Below, piece by piece: positions 8,882 through 17,349 of a stretch of 64,000 bases of DNA (position 1 is the first letter of the stretch; every line of letters starts with the position of its first letter). Under the pieces are notes generated by a model. It did no database searches. It was not told where the DNA came from and saw only the letters and a list, made by a program, of their open reading frames with translations. Position numbers and translations under genes: made by a program. This stretch comes from Mycobacterium sp. 852013-50091_SCH5140682 (lineage in GTDB: Bacteria; Actinomycetota; Actinomycetes; Mycobacteriales; Mycobacteriaceae), in the NCBI RefSeq assembly GCF_001665685.1, contig NZ_LZTB01000100.1, positions 1-64,000 of the forward strand. The letters run 5' to 3'.

Positions 8882-9169
8882 GTTTCGACTCAGCTCGTAG
8901 GAGGTAGGTGCGAGTGTTCGGACACCGCTGGCTCCTCGGTATCGCCTCACAGCGGCATCGATGCTGCTGCGGGCCCATGACTGCTGCTCGGGCGGGGTGC
9001 GAGTGGTTGAGCTCGGCGGTTGATCGGGGTGGGCGACGCATCGCGCGATCGTCAAGGGCCGTCGCAGTATTCACGTGAATTGCGCCGAGGCCGGGTGGTG
9101 ACGGTCGATGGCATCATCGCGCCGGTGGTTAGGTCGGGGGCGGGTATTCGGTTGGGTGGTGCCGGTCGG
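8882..9169. promoter_or_regulatory. pfkA upstream region with 12-bp palindrome
   Basis: No gene seen. A perfect palindrome ATTCACGTGAAT lies at 9069-9080, about 190 bp upstream of pfkA. It could be an operator for pfkA (leftward). Its regulator is unknown. Confidence 0.35.
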
Positions 9170-9205
9170 CCTGTCAGGCCCGGGACGTGGCCCGGGCCTG
9201 ACAGG
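9170..9205 (-). terminator. Terminator of the distal cupin gene
   Basis: Perfect 15-bp GC-rich stem (9170-9184 with 9191-9205) with a 6-nt loop, just past the stop of the leftward cupin gene at 9212. Confidence 0.8.
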
Positions 9206-9211
9206 TACCGA

Positions 9212-9574
9212 CTACTTCGCGTAGACGACGAAGAACTTGCGGATGCGCTCCTGGATCTCCCAGGTGCCCGTCCAGCCGATGGGGAAGAAGGCGGCAGATC
9301 CGGCTTCGAGGGTGATGGGCGAACCGCCATCCTGCGTGACGATCATGCGCCCTTCGAGCACGTGGATGATCTCACCGCGGTCGATGAACTCCCAGCGCGA
9401 CAGACCCGGCTGGGCCTCCCAGACACCGGAACGGATGCCGTGGTCTTCGTCGATGAAGGGAACGGACGAACGCGTCGCGATCGGGTCACCCAGCACCTCG
9501 GCCGAGGGCTGGCCGAGCTGAGCCACCTCGAGGTCGTCTTCGAAGCGCTCGACGGGCCGGAAAACTTCGGTCAT
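9212..9574 (-). CDS. Cupin_3 (DUF861/EutQ-like) domain protein, copy 1
   Basis: 120 aa, a single small beta-barrel of the DUF861 cupin type: PGLSRWEFIDRGE then IHVLEGRMIVTQDGG, EAGSAAFFPIGWTGTWE and a C-terminal FFVVYAK. The ATG at 9574 has AGAAAGGT in front; longer in-frame starts add unconserved residues. It is a close sister of the gene at 9687-10049, clearly a tandem duplication. Cupins of this kind occur near amine and sugar utilisation genes but the reaction is unknown. It lies between pfkA and the hexuloisomerase gene, so a role in the same pathway is likely. Confidence 0.82.
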   Translation of the reverse strand: MTEVFRPVERFEDDLEVAQLGQPSAEVLGDPIATRSSVPFIDEDHGIRSGVWEAQPGLSRWEFIDRGEIIHVLEGRMIVTQDGGSPITLEAGSAAFFPIGWTGTWEIQERIRKFFVVYAK

Positions 9575-9645
9575 TGGTTGTACCTTTCTGTTTTCTGTTT
9601 CTCTGTGCGGGGCATGGATCCTCGTGGCGATCCCACTCACGCAGA

Positions 9646-9673
9646 CAGGCCCGGGGGTGTCCCCCTGGGCCTG
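9646..9673 (-). terminator. Hairpin between the two cupin genes
   Basis: Stem 9646-9657 with 9662-9673, one G-T wobble, 4-nt loop. It lies directly downstream of the first-transcribed cupin gene and would terminate or attenuate transcription into the second. Confidence 0.65.
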
Positions 9674-9686
9674 ACCGCGGACCGGG

Positions 9687-10049
9687 TTAAGCCGCGAAGA
9701 TTACGAAGAACTTGCGGATGCGCTCCTGGATCTCCCAGGTTCCCTTCCACCCGATGGGGAAGAAGGCGGCGGATCCGGCTTCCACGGTGACGGGCTCGCC
9801 GCCATCCTCGGTGACGACCATGCGGCCTTCGAGGACGTGGATCGATTCGCCGCGGTCCAAGAATTCCCAGCGGGACAGGCCGGGGTTGGCCTCCCAGACG
9901 CCGGAGAGGATGCGCTCGTCGTCGCTCTTGAAGGGTATGGCGATCCGGGTCGGGATCTCGTCACCAATCACCTCGGCCAGGGGCGGGGCGAGCAGGGCTT
10001 CGTCGAGCTTGCCCTCGAAAAGCTCTGCGGGCCGGAAGGTTTCGGTCAT
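9687..10049 (-). CDS. Cupin_3 (DUF861/EutQ-like) domain protein, copy 2
   Basis: 120 aa, same length and layout as copy 1: MTETFRPAELF start, GLSRWEFLDRGES, IHVLEGRMVVTEDGG, AGSAAFFPIGWKGTWE, FFVIFAA end. The sisters differ mainly in the N-terminal third, so substrate or partner may differ. It lies 55 bp downstream of the hexuloisomerase gene in the same direction, so the two are probably co-transcribed. Function unknown. Confidence 0.82.
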   Translation of the reverse strand: MTETFRPAELFEGKLDEALLAPPLAEVIGDEIPTRIAIPFKSDDERILSGVWEANPGLSRWEFLDRGESIHVLEGRMVVTEDGGEPVTVEAGSAAFFPIGWKGTWEIQERIRKFFVIFAA

Positions 10050-10104
10050 CGAACTCAGCTTTCTGCCGTCTGTGGGGAACTGTGGAGACCGGTGAGGGGC
10101 CTGA

Positions 10105-10701
10105 TCACTCGAGGTTGGCGTGGCGCGTCCAGAGTTCCTCGGCCTCGACGTCGGTGTGATCCCACAGCGACTGGAACACGGCTTCGGTGACGACGAACAG
10201 CACCTGCTCGAAAAGAGATCCGGCGTACTGACGCGAAATGTGCGAGCCGTGATCGGTCTTCTGCGCGGCGGGGATGATCACCAGAGCGTCGGCCAGACCG
10301 GCCAGCGGCGAGTTCGGATCGGTGGTGAAGGCGGCGATGCGCGCCCCGGCCTTCTTTGCGGTCTGGGCGGACTTGACCACACCGGAGGTGGTGCCCGAGC
10401 CGGAAGCCACCAGCAGCAGATCACCGTCGGCGATCGCCGGGGTGGTGGTGTCGCCCGCGACGTGCACGTTCAGCCCGAAGTGCATCAGCCGCATGGCGGC
10501 CATGCGTAGGACCAGCCCGCTGCGACCGGCGCCGGCCACGAAAACTCGTCCGCCCCGAACGAGGTGGCGAGCCAGGATGGCCACCTGCTCCTCGTTGACT
10601 TTGGACGTGGTGCTCGCGATCTCGTCGCGAACCAGGGCGATGTTGTTGCTGATGCTGTCCCGGGTTACTTCCGAGGCGGGGTAGGTCTTGGCGGCGGACA
10701 T
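10105..10701 (-). CDS. rmpB: 6-phospho-3-hexuloisomerase (SIS domain)
   Basis: Converts D-arabino-3-hexulose-6-P to fructose-6-P, the second step of RuMP formaldehyde fixation. The 198-aa SIS protein closely resembles the M. gastri RmpB sequence as I remember it: RVFVAGAGRSG (52-62), MRLMHFG, HVAGDTTTPAI, LLVASGSGTTSG and QKTDHGSHISRQYAGSLFEQ. I chose the ATG at 10701, preceded by GAGGAGAAGAGA, over an in-frame start 13 codons upstream. The usual partner, hexulose-6-P synthase, is not adjacent or elsewhere in the window. Confidence 0.9.
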   Translation of the reverse strand: MSAAKTYPASEVTRDSISNNIALVRDEIASTTSKVNEEQVAILARHLVRGGRVFVAGAGRSGLVLRMAAMRLMHFGLNVHVAGDTTTPAIADGDLLLVASGSGTTSGVVKSAQTAKKAGARIAAFTTDPNSPLAGLADALVIIPAAQKTDHGSHISRQYAGSLFEQVLFVVTEAVFQSLWDHTDVEAEELWTRHANLE

Positions 10702-10791
10702 GATTCTCTTCTCCTCATCCAGAGGTGGGACTTGATACACATCGTCCTGTCATTTCCGGGTGGGAGGAACGCCAATTTGGGATGGTTTGAT

Positions 10792-10807
10792 CTACCCGTT
10801 TGAGTAG
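10792..10807. promoter_or_regulatory. Inverted repeat upstream of hexuloisomerase gene
   Basis: CTACCC-GTTT-GAGTAG (5 of 6 arm positions pair), about 90 bp upstream of the rmpB start and in a gap with no gene. A candidate operator; regulator unknown. Confidence 0.35.
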
Positions 10808-10858
10808 GGGGCCCGGCCTCTGCAGCGCAGGCGCGGGTGGGCCCGTGCCAGGACCGTA

Positions 10859-10881
10859 GCGGGCGGCCGCCGGCCGCCCGC
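10859..10881 (-). terminator. GC-only hairpin after the Gfo/Idh gene
   Basis: 10-bp all-GC stem (10859-10868 with 10872-10881), 3-nt loop, 18 bp past the leftward oxidoreductase stop. Confidence 0.65.
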
Positions 10882-10899
10882 CGCTACAGCGTCACACGA

Positions 10900-11892
10900 T
10901 CACAGGAAGTCCGCGGGCTCTTCGACAAATCGGACGCCGAGTTGCGTCAGCGCATCCTCCAGTGCCCGTTGCACGGTCAGCGTGTCATCGAGTGGCATGA
11001 CTGCGCTCTCGGTGCGGCCTGCTTTGAGCGCCTCGGTGACCTCGATGAGTTCGTGCGAGAACCCGTCGCCCAGTGCGGGCAGGTCGAACTGTTCTGAGTC
11101 GTGTCCTTGTCGGTGCAGCACAAAGGAATTCGGGTGGTGGAAGCGCGGCAGGATATCGATCCAGCCCGTGGTGCCGAATATCCGCGCGTGCCCGGGCATC
11201 GGGCTGTGCAACGAGCACATCAGGGTGGCGGTCCGGCCTTCCTCGAAACCGAGCAGCAGGGTCGCGTCGGCGTCCACCCCCGACGGTTCGAGCGAACCCA
11301 ACGCCGATACGGACGTCGGATTTCCGAGCACCATCTGCGCGAACGACACCACGTAGACGCCCAGGTCCAAGAGGGCGCCACCGCCGAGTTCGTGGGCGAA
11401 CACCCGATCGGTCGGGTCGAAGGTCCGCGTCACACCGAGGTCGGCCTGCACCGACCGAACCGTGCCGATCGCGCCATCGGCGAGCAATTTGCGGGCGGCC
11501 ACGACCGCGGGCTGAAAGCGGGTCCACATCGCCTCCATCGCGAACACCTGGTGTTTGCGCACCGCGTCCACCAGGGATTCGGCGCCCTCGATGGTGGCGG
11601 TGAAGGCTTTCTCCACCAGCAACGCTTTGCCTGCCGCCGCAGCGGCGAGCCCGATGGCGTGGTGGTGCGTATGCGGGGTCGCGACGTACAGCACATCGAC
11701 GTCGGGGTCGGCGATGATCTCCCGGTACGAACCGTAGCTGCGCTCGATGCCGTATTTGTCGGCAAACGCGCTTGCCCGATCGGCGGATCGGGACGCCACC
11801 GCGAGGACTTTCGCGTCCGGTACGTGGGCGAAGTCGCTCACCAGCTTCGCCGCGATTCGGCCGGGCCCGACGATTCCCCAACGTATCGACAT
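10900..11892 (-). CDS. Gfo/Idh/MocA family oxidoreductase
   Basis: 330-aa NAD(P)-dependent sugar or dihydrodiol dehydrogenase-like protein. The N-terminal Rossmann fold starts GIVGPGRIA (6-14). The catalytic Lys motif is EKAF instead of the common EKP, near residue 95. The C-terminal half has the alpha/beta GFO/IDH domain (AHELGGGALLDLGVY). I chose the ATG at 11892, at the start of the fold; an in-frame extension upstream has no conservation. Substrate unknown. It runs in the same direction as the AraC-family gene upstream (74-bp gap), which may regulate it. Confidence 0.88.
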   Translation of the reverse strand: MSIRWGIVGPGRIAAKLVSDFAHVPDAKVLAVASRSADRASAFADKYGIERSYGSYREIIADPDVDVLYVATPHTHHHAIGLAAAAAGKALLVEKAFTATIEGAESLVDAVRKHQVFAMEAMWTRFQPAVVAARKLLADGAIGTVRSVQADLGVTRTFDPTDRVFAHELGGGALLDLGVYVVSFAQMVLGNPTSVSALGSLEPSGVDADATLLLGFEEGRTATLMCSLHSPMPGHARIFGTTGWIDILPRFHHPNSFVLHRQGHDSEQFDLPALGDGFSHELIEVTEALKAGRTESAVMPLDDTLTVQRALEDALTQLGVRFVEEPADFL

Positions 11893-11966
11893 GTGATATC
11901 CGTTCTGTGTCAAAGGGTTCGCGAAGTCGCTGAGATAGTCGCGAGTGCGCGGCCTCCCGTCAAGTC

Positions 11967-12899
11967 TCAACCCGCCATGGCGCGGTGCGCGTTGGGGCTG
12001 ATGCCGTAGGCCCGCTTGAAGGCGCTGCTCAATGCGAACGGCGTCGAATAGCCGACCTCGCGGGCGACCGCAGCGACCGTGGCCCGGCTGCCGGAGAGCA
12101 AATCGGCCGCCAGCGCCAGCCGCCAGCCGGTCAGGAATGCGATCGGCGGCTCGCCGACCTGCTCGGTGAACCTGCGCGCGAAAACGGCGCGTGAACATCC
12201 CACGGCGGCAGCAAGATTGGCGACGGTCCACGGGTGCGCGGGGTTGTGGTGCATGAGCCGCAGGGCAGGGCCGACGATCGGATCCTGCTCGGCCCGCCAC
12301 CAGGCGGGAGCATGGGCGGGTTGGGCGAACCAGCTGCGCAGTACCGCCATCAGCAGCAGATCGAGCAGCCGGTCCAGGTAGGCCTCTTGGCCCGGGCCGT
12401 CGTTGCCTGCCTCTGTGGCGAGCAGGTCCACCAGTGGGGAATCCCAGTCGGTGCTGCGCACCACCAGCACATCAGGCAGGGCGTCGAGCAGCCGGGCGCT
12501 CACCGCGCTGCGGCCCTCGTAGGCGCACACCACGGACTGGTTCGCGCCTGCCGCGGCGTTGCCCCAGGTCCGCACACCGAGGGAGAACTCGAATCGCAGA
12601 TCGGCGCCGGCGAGCGTGGTGCAGCGCTGCCCAGGGTGGATCACCACCGACGGCGCGGTGGCCGGATCGTCGGCGAACGTGTAGTGCTCGGTGCCGCGCG
12701 TCACCGCCACATCGCCGGGACCCAGCCAGGTCAATCCGCTGGTGTCACCGACGATGACGGCCCTGCCCGCGGTCTGGCAGATCAAGGTCAGCGGCGCCTC
12801 GTCGCGGATACGCATCGACCACGGCGGGTCCAGCCGCATCCGCAATACGAACGCACCCCGCGCCCGCACGCCGTCGAGTAGTCCGGCCAGCGCGTCCAC
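11967..12899 (-). CDS. AraC-family transcriptional regulator with N-terminal cupin domain
   Basis: 310 aa. The N-terminal 170 residues fit the cupin (Cupin_6-type) sensor domain of the CalR/YqhC group. The C-terminal 100 residues hold the double AraC helix-turn-helix: WTVANLAAAVGCSRAVFARRF and the second helix region ending VGYSTPFALSSAFKRAYGISP. GTG start at 12899. It probably regulates the downstream oxidoreductase gene or its own promoter; no ligand can be deduced. Confidence 0.88.
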   Translation of the reverse strand: MDALAGLLDGVRARGAFVLRMRLDPPWSMRIRDEAPLTLICQTAGRAVIVGDTSGLTWLGPGDVAVTRGTEHYTFADDPATAPSVVIHPGQRCTTLAGADLRFEFSLGVRTWGNAAAGANQSVVCAYEGRSAVSARLLDALPDVLVVRSTDWDSPLVDLLATEAGNDGPGQEAYLDRLLDLLLMAVLRSWFAQPAHAPAWWRAEQDPIVGPALRLMHHNPAHPWTVANLAAAVGCSRAVFARRFTEQVGEPPIAFLTGWRLALAADLLSGSRATVAAVAREVGYSTPFALSSAFKRAYGISPNAHRAMAG

Positions 12900-12915
12900 A
12901 GCCGTAGCGTAACCG

Positions 12916-13674
12916 TCAGCCGGGTTTGCGGGCTTCGATCAGATGCCGCGACGAGTGCGCCACGAACGGCCCTTCCGATTCGATCTGGCGATGCAGCTGC
13001 AGCAGGCGGTCGCGGTAGCCGGCCACGGTGAAGCCGGGCACCGTCCAGATCACCTTGCGCAGGAAGTACACCACCGCGCCGACGTCGAAGAACTCCATCC
13101 GCAGCCGTTCGGAGCGCACGTCGACGATCTCAAGGCCTGCCGCTACGGCTGCCGCGCTCTCGTCGACGGCATCGCGTTTGCCGCGGGCCTCGGGCTGCGG
13201 TCCGAGAAAGAACTCGACCAGCTCGAAAACGCTTGCCGGACCGACATGTTGAGCGAAGTAGCGGCCTCCGGGAACAAGCACCCGAGCGATCTCCGCCCAC
13301 CACACGGTGACGGGATGCCTGCTCGTCACGAGTTCGAACGCAGCGTCGGCGAACGGCAGCGGTGGCTCGTCGCGCGCCGCGACCACCACGACACCGCGCG
13401 GTCCCAACCGCCGGGTGGCCCGGTCCAGGTTGGCGGGCCACGCCTCGGTCGCCGCCATGGTCCGAGGGAACGCGGAAACCCCGGCGAGCACCTCGCCGCC
13501 ACCGGTTTGCAGATCCAGTGCCGAGGCCACCGAGGACATCCGCTGCCCGAGCAGCCGCTGGTATCCCCACGACGGCCGGGCTTCGGTGGCGCGGCCGTCG
13601 AGCCAGGAGAAATCCCACCCGTCGACCGGTGCGGCGTCCGCCTCGGCGATCAGTGCGTCGAAGTCACGCGTCAT
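12916..13674 (-). CDS. Class I SAM-dependent methyltransferase
   Basis: 252 aa. The Rossmann core is recognisable: LDLQTGGGEVL (SAM-binding loop, degenerate GxGxG), PPLPFADAAFELVTSRHP (acidic loop and motif post II) and EIARVLVPGGRYFAQHVG. This pattern is common in small-molecule methyltransferases of unknown substrate in actinobacteria. ATG at 13674. It ends 16 bp before the AraC-family start and faces away from the DUF1772 gene. No substrate can be assigned. Confidence 0.82.
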   Translation of the reverse strand: MTRDFDALIAEADAAPVDGWDFSWLDGRATEARPSWGYQRLLGQRMSSVASALDLQTGGGEVLAGVSAFPRTMAATEAWPANLDRATRRLGPRGVVVVAARDEPPLPFADAAFELVTSRHPVTVWWAEIARVLVPGGRYFAQHVGPASVFELVEFFLGPQPEARGKRDAVDESAAAVAAGLEIVDVRSERLRMEFFDVGAVVYFLRKVIWTVPGFTVAGYRDRLLQLHRQIESEGPFVAHSSRHLIEARKPG

Positions 13675-13758
13675 GCGATCATCCTCTCAAGACTCCTGCG
13701 TATGTAAACAGGACTTCCAGCGATGGAACGTCCTGGCGGGTGGCCGTTGACTGAAGCC

Positions 13759-14232
13759 ATGAACCCTGTCACCACCCTGACCGCCACCACCGCGCTGGCC
13801 AGCGCCGCAGCGGGCGGCCTGTTCTATGCCTTCTCCACCTTCGTCATGCGCGGTCTGGACCGCACGGGCCCGGTCGCCGCGATCACCGCCATGCGCGGAA
13901 TCAACGCCGAGGCCAATGCCAACCTCGCGTTCCTGTTGTTCTTCCTCGGATCGGCGGTGCTGGCGATGGTGGTCGGCGTCGTCGCCCTGTTCCAGTTGAA
14001 CCGGCCGGGCGGCTGGCTGCTGCTGGCCGGCGCGGTCGTCGGGGTGCTTCCCCTGGTCGTCACCATGGCGTTCAACGTGCCGTTGAACAACCACCTCGAC
14101 GGCGTCGACCTGGCCCACGCGGCCACCGAATGGCAGGCGTACCTGAGCACCTGGAGTGCGTGGAACCACGTCCGCACGCTCAGCGGCTTCCTGGCCGGGG
14201 CGCTGCTGCTGACCGGGCTGCGTTACCGCTGA
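13759..14232 (+). CDS. DUF1772 (anthrone oxygenase-like) membrane protein
   Basis: 157 aa with four membrane helices. GGLFYAFSTFVMRGL near the start and the VPLNNHLD motif followed by W-x3-N-H-V-R at about 135-140 are the DUF1772 signature. I chose the ATG at 13759, where the first helix begins; a longer frame adds 12 residues. It is convergent with the MFS gene (ends overlap by 10 bp). Members of the family are called anthrone-oxygenase-like but have no established bacterial reaction. Confidence 0.8.
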   Translation: MNPVTTLTATTALASAAAGGLFYAFSTFVMRGLDRTGPVAAITAMRGINAEANANLAFLLFFLGSAVLAMVVGVVALFQLNRPGGWLLLAGAVVGVLPLVVTMAFNVPLNNHLDGVDLAHAATEWQAYLSTWSAWNHVRTLSGFLAGALLLTGLRYR

Positions 14233-15752
14233 GCGGCTCCGCGGAACGACCACGCCACGATCGCCGCGGCCGTCAGCGACAGCGCCGCCGCGATCAGCGC
14301 CGTCGGCGCGATGCCGGAGTCGAACGCCGAGCGGGCCGAATCCAGCAGGCGTGCCGCGGTTTCCGCGGGCAGCTCGGTGGCGACCGACACGGCGCCGCCG
14401 ATGCTCTCGCCGGCCGCTCCGGCCTGCTCGGGCGTCAACCCGGCGGGAATCTCGACGTTGGTCCGGTAGAACGCGCTGAAGATGGTGCCGAGCGTCGCGG
14501 TGCCGACCACCGCGCCGAGCTCATAGGCGGTCTCCGAGACCGCCGATGCCGCACCGGCTTTCGCGGCAGGCACCGAGGCCACGATGGTGTCGTTGGACAC
14601 CGTCTGCGAGACACCGACCCCGAGTTCCAGCACGATGAACGACACGATCACCGCGACCACCGTCAGGTCGTGACGGAACAGCATGATCAAGAGGAAGCCG
14701 GCCGCGACGAACGACAAACCGCCCACCATCAGTGTCTGCACCGAAAAGCGCTTGGCCGCCTTGACGACCCCGATACCGGCGATCATCGACACCAGCGCAC
14801 CCGGCAGCGTGACCAGGCCCGCCGCCAGTGGCGAGAGGCCGAGCACCAGCTGCAGATGCTGGGAGACGAAGAACACGAATCCGATCAAGCCCACGATCGA
14901 CAGGAAGTTCGCGAGCACCGACGAGCTGAACGGGCCGTAGGAGAACAGGCTCATATCGAGCATCGGGGTGGCACTGCGATTCTGCCGGCGCACGAACGAC
15001 ACGCCCGAGCCGATGCCGACGACGAAGGCAATCGCCACCGGGATCGACAAGCCGTCGTGCGCAACGGTTTTGACGGCCCAGACGAACGGCAGCATCGCGG
15101 TGAACGACAGTGCCACGCTCAGCAGGTCGACAGGGCCCGGATTCGGGTCACGGGACTCGGGCACCAGACGCGGGCCGAGCACCAGCAGCGGCAGCAAGAT
15201 CGGCACGGCAACCAGAAACACCGAACCCCAGTGGAAGTGCTGCAACAGAGCGCCGCCGACGATCGGGCCCAGCGTGGTGCCTGCGGTGAAGCAGGACGCC
15301 CAGATCGCGATGGCGAGCCGTCGAGGGCCGGCCTCGGTGAAGATGTTGCGGATCAGCGACAGCGTCGCGGGCATCAGCATCGCGCCGAACACGCCGAGGG
15401 CGGCGCGGGCGGCGACGAGATACGCCGCACTCGGGGCGAACGCGGCCGCGACCGACATGACGGCGAAGCCGCTGGCACCGATCAGCAGGATGCGGCGCCG
15501 GCCGATCCGGTCACCGAAGCTGCCCATGGCGACCAGAAGTGCGGCGAGCACCAGTGAATAGACGTCGACGATCCAGAGCTGGACCGACGCCGCGGGCCGG
15601 AAATCCTCCGCGATCATCGGCAAGGCGAACGCCAGCACGGTGTTGTCGATCGCGATGAGCAGCACCGGCAGCATCAGGACGGCCAGCGCCATCCAGGCGC
15701 GTTTGGGGGTGGTGACTGTCTGCGACGGCGTGGCGTCGAGGCAGGCGGACAT
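14223..15752 (-). CDS. MFS drug efflux transporter, DHA2 family (SmvA/EmrB-like)
   Basis: 509 aa with 14 predicted helices. Motif D1-type IDNTVLAFALPMI lies in helix 1 (about 34-46) and motif A GSFGDRIGRRR between helices 2 and 3. The sequence near LPVLLIAIDNTVL resembles SmvA-type exporters of quaternary ammonium and cationic compounds. It lies 54 bp downstream of a TetR gene in the same direction and is probably repressed by it. Substrate inferred by similarity only. Confidence 0.88.
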   Translation of the reverse strand: MSACLDATPSQTVTTPKRAWMALAVLMLPVLLIAIDNTVLAFALPMIAEDFRPAASVQLWIVDVYSLVLAALLVAMGSFGDRIGRRRILLIGASGFAVMSVAAAFAPSAAYLVAARAALGVFGAMLMPATLSLIRNIFTEAGPRRLAIAIWASCFTAGTTLGPIVGGALLQHFHWGSVFLVAVPILLPLLVLGPRLVPESRDPNPGPVDLLSVALSFTAMLPFVWAVKTVAHDGLSIPVAIAFVVGIGSGVSFVRRQNRSATPMLDMSLFSYGPFSSSVLANFLSIVGLIGFVFFVSQHLQLVLGLSPLAAGLVTLPGALVSMIAGIGVVKAAKRFSVQTLMVGGLSFVAAGFLLIMLFRHDLTVVAVIVSFIVLELGVGVSQTVSNDTIVASVPAAKAGAASAVSETAYELGAVVGTATLGTIFSAFYRTNVEIPAGLTPEQAGAAGESIGGAVSVATELPAETAARLLDSARSAFDSGIAPTALIAAALSLTAAAIVAWSFRGAAQR

Positions 15753-15806
15753 GGAAAGACTCCTGTAAGTAAAAGAAAAATGAAAAGCGGTGTAGTGCAG
15801 AGAAAT

Positions 15807-16382
15807 TCAGCTACGCGGCAAGTGAACTGTGCCGGCGGTGAGGCTCTTCATGATGGCGTCGACCACCTGATGCCGAGCGGTGCCGTCCTGCTTGATGGCC
15901 TCGTAGCCGGCCAGCAACAGTGCCCAGAACACGCGGCGGGCCCACCCAGGGGGGTATTCGGGACACTCCGCCGACGCGCGCTCGAGCACTTCGGTGATCG
16001 CCTCGTCGCCGGTGTCCAGATGGGCTGCCAGCTCGCGATCGGCCTGAATGGTCGGCTCGCTGTAGATGTAGAGCACGATGGGGCCGAGGTCGAGCTGGCT
16101 TTCCACCACGCGGCGCAGCGCGGCTTCGGGCGGCCCGTTGGTGGGCTCGGCGAGTTCGATCGCGGCGCTGCTGAGTGCGTGCACGTGGTAGGCGACGGCG
16201 CGCAGCAGATCGGAACGCTCCGGGTAGTAGCGGTGCACCGTGCTGCGCCCGACGTTCGCGGCCGCGGCGATTTCGGCCATGCTGGCGGCCGGATGGTCGG
16301 CCAGCATCGTCATCGCGGCATCCAGGATCGCCCTGCGGGTGCGCTCACGCACACCGCTGGGGGCGGCCACCTGGATACTCAT
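15807..16382 (-). CDS. TetR/AcrR-family repressor
   Basis: 191 aa. The N-terminal helix-turn-helix (RRAILDAAMTML, then MAEIAAAANVGRSTVHRYY at about 35-53) is followed by a variable all-helical ligand domain. The ATG at 16382 is 7 nt from a -10 hexamer (TACATT at 16395-16390), so the mRNA is predicted leaderless. A palindrome lies 30-49 bp upstream. It heads the tetR-MFS unit and probably controls both itself and the pump. Confidence 0.9.
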   Translation of the reverse strand: MSIQVAAPSGVRERTRRAILDAAMTMLADHPAASMAEIAAAANVGRSTVHRYYPERSDLLRAVAYHVHALSSAAIELAEPTNGPPEAALRRVVESQLDLGPIVLYIYSEPTIQADRELAAHLDTGDEAITEVLERASAECPEYPPGWARRVFWALLLAGYEAIKQDGTARHQVVDAIMKSLTAGTVHLPRS

Positions 16383-16431
16383 GCATCAGAATGTAGCACA
16401 ATTGGGCCAAAATGGGACATGTATGTCCCAT
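16383..16431 (-). promoter_or_regulatory. tetR promoter with palindromic operator
   Basis: ATGGGACAT-GT-ATGTCCCAT (16412-16431) is a perfect 9-bp inverted repeat with a 2-bp centre. It overlaps where the -35 hexamer should lie for the -10 TACATT (complement of 16390-16395). This is the classic layout for autorepression by a TetR protein. Confidence 0.75.
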
Positions 16432-16444
16432 CACCGAGTGGGTG

Positions 16445-17317
16445 TCAGTTCGGCGGGGCGAATCCGCCGGGTTGAGGAGCAGGTGGCGGCGGCGTTGTCG
16501 GTGGTGGCGCGTACTGCGTGGCCTGCGGTGCCTGCGGGTACGGACCCGGTGTCGGCGGCAGCAGACGGGTGACCTCCCGGCGGTGCCGTTCGGCCAGCAC
16601 AGCGGCCAGCACGAACTGTGGCGGAGCGCCGGGCGGCGGTGGCGGCGAGATCCGCGTGGCGACTTCGTGCAGCACCCGCTGTGCCATCTCGTCGCGGATG
16701 CGGGGGTTGAGCTGGGGCGCCCGAGACAGGAACTGCCGGGCCAGCTCGACCTGCTCGGGGCCGAGCCCGGAGAGCTGCAGAGACGAGGCCCACCACGCCA
16801 GCATCGGCGGCATGGCCGGCGGCGGCGTGAGCTTGGGCCCGCGCTCGCTGATCACCAATGTGCCTGCGAAGATGTCGCCGATCCGTTTGCCCTTGGGCGA
16901 GATGAGACTGCAGATCACCGCGGGGCCCCCGGTGAACATGAAGATCTCGATGAAGCCCGACAACGCCCGAAACAGCGCCTGGCGGAAGCGTTCCGGGCTG
17001 CCGTCCTCGGACACCACCCGCAGGCCCAGCGCCATCTTGCCCAGCGAGCGGCCCCGCGTCGTCGTCTCCATGACCACCGGATAACCCACCAGCGTCAGGA
17101 CCGTGAAGATGATCAGGATCGCGGCTGACAGCGCATCGTCGAGCTGCGTGAGGGTCAGTGCCCACAGCATCACGCCCACGACATAGCCGGCGACGATCAC
17201 CAGGATGTCGATGATCGAGGCGAGCGCGCGCACCGGCAGCTGCGCGATCTGGATGTCGAGGATCACCGCATCCCCGGTCACCACAGGTCCGGGCGCCGAC
17301 GCCGGTTGGTAGGACAT
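16445..17317 (-). CDS. RDD-family membrane protein
   Basis: 290 aa. An RDD domain fills about residues 25-165: ALASIIDILVIV (helix 1 with Asp), TTRGRSLGKMALGLRVV and GKRIGDIFAGTLVI. The cytosolic C-terminal half ends in a Pro/Gln-rich low-complexity tail. Counterpart of Rv3695. It is divergent, by 32 bp, from the SpoIIM-family gene, a pairing kept across mycobacteria. Function unknown; transport or membrane organisation is suggested for the family. Confidence 0.85.
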   Translation of the reverse strand: MSYQPASAPGPVVTGDAVILDIQIAQLPVRALASIIDILVIVAGYVVGVMLWALTLTQLDDALSAAILIIFTVLTLVGYPVVMETTTRGRSLGKMALGLRVVSEDGSPERFRQALFRALSGFIEIFMFTGGPAVICSLISPKGKRIGDIFAGTLVISERGPKLTPPPAMPPMLAWWASSLQLSGLGPEQVELARQFLSRAPQLNPRIRDEMAQRVLHEVATRISPPPPPGAPPQFVLAAVLAERHRREVTRLLPPTPGPYPQAPQATQYAPPPTTPPPPAPQPGGFAPPN

Positions 17318-17349
17318 AGCGTCCCAACCTACCGATTACCATCGGCCGG

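Noticed and set aside
10900..13674. Assigning the oxidoreductase, AraC and methyltransferase genes to the RuMP module
   Set aside because: They lie beyond a terminator and their families have no link to formaldehyde assimilation.
14130..15557. 475-aa rightward open frame opposite the MFS gene
   Set aside because: Gln/Arg/His-rich antisense shadow without motifs.
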